A stretch of 6,295 bases of DNA from an uncultured Desulfobacteraceae bacterium (GTDB lineage Bacteria; Desulfobacterota; Desulfobacteria; Desulfobacterales; UBA2174). The notes below the pieces were generated by a model that saw only the letters and a program-made list of their open reading frames with translations, had not been told where the DNA came from and did no database searches. Location of the stretch: NCBI GenBank assembly GCA_937982505.1, contig CALJLV010000040.1, positions 1 through 6,295 of the forward strand. Reading direction: 5' to 3'. The number at the start of each line of letters is the position of its first letter. Position 1 is the stretch's first letter. This document shows positions 6,248-6,295 of the stretch, in pieces. A program made the position numbers and the translations under genes.

Positions 6248-6295
6248 TGGCGCGCCCGGCAAGATTCGAACTTGCGACCTACGGATTCGTAGTCC
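6248..6295 (-). tRNA. tRNA-Arg (anticodon ACG), 3' part
   Basis: The last 48 bases of a minus-strand tRNA are visible; the 5' half lies beyond the right edge. From the anticodon stem onward I read GGA, loop CTACGAA (anticodon ACG, arginine CGN codons), TCCGT, a five-base variable region, T-stem GCAAG / loop TTCGAAT / CTTGC, the 3' acceptor strand CGGGCGC, discriminator G and an encoded CCA. In bacteria with this tRNA A34 is normally converted to inosine by TadA. The D-arm and the 5' acceptor strand cannot be checked here. Confidence 0.93.

Noticed and set aside
1..6295. CRISPR array, insertion sequence, toxin-antitoxin or phage-defence genes
   Set aside because: No spaced direct repeats, transposase motifs, terminal inverted repeats or small paired genes are visible. 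SbcCD is a housekeeping nuclease and by itself does not show a defence island.

Overview
The window is GC-rich bacterial DNA with a strong bias to G/C in third codon positions. It looks like a Gram-negative genome. My best guess is a Desulfobacterota (deltaproteobacterial sulfate-reducer) lineage, because the partial metallo-beta-lactamase-fold protein and the SbcCD pair resemble proteins I associate with that group. This is inference from protein style, not a database result.

Layout from left to right. Positions 1-116 (minus) hold the first 38 codons of a metallo-beta-lactamase-fold hydrolase that runs off the left edge and has a good sigma70-type promoter at 154-181. A divergent spacer (117-301) separates it from a plus-strand gene (302-1141). 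That gene encodes a circularly permuted YpsA-like SLOG protein ('putative molybdenum carrier' type) carrying an unusual C-terminal helical region, and it ends at a rho-independent terminator (1201-1232). Convergent to it is a two-gene minus-strand operon, sbcD (5806-4577) then sbcC (4552-1307). Together these encode the SbcCD (Mre11-Rad50-type) nuclease, with all its ATPase, zinc-hook and nuclease motifs intact. About 400 bp upstream of sbcD contain no convincing gene but do contain perfect palindromes and overlapping hairpins. At the right edge is the 3' half of a minus-strand tRNA-Arg(ACG) followed by a strong rho-independent terminator.

Function. SbcD supplies the Mn-dependent nuclease and SbcC the ATP-driven coiled-coil clamp. 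The complex degrades double-strand ends and opens hairpins formed by palindromes, so it is a housekeeping repair and replication function. The MBL-fold gene and the cpYpsA-like gene are divergent neighbours with no evident functional link to SbcCD.

I found no new multi-gene system here. The points most worth a second look are the cpYpsA-like protein, with its altered glycine loop and added C-terminal region; an open frame at the 3' end of sbcC that reads like the last beta-strand of an outer-membrane protein; a 12-codon microORF behind a perfect Shine-Dalgarno sequence; and the palindromes in front of sbcD.
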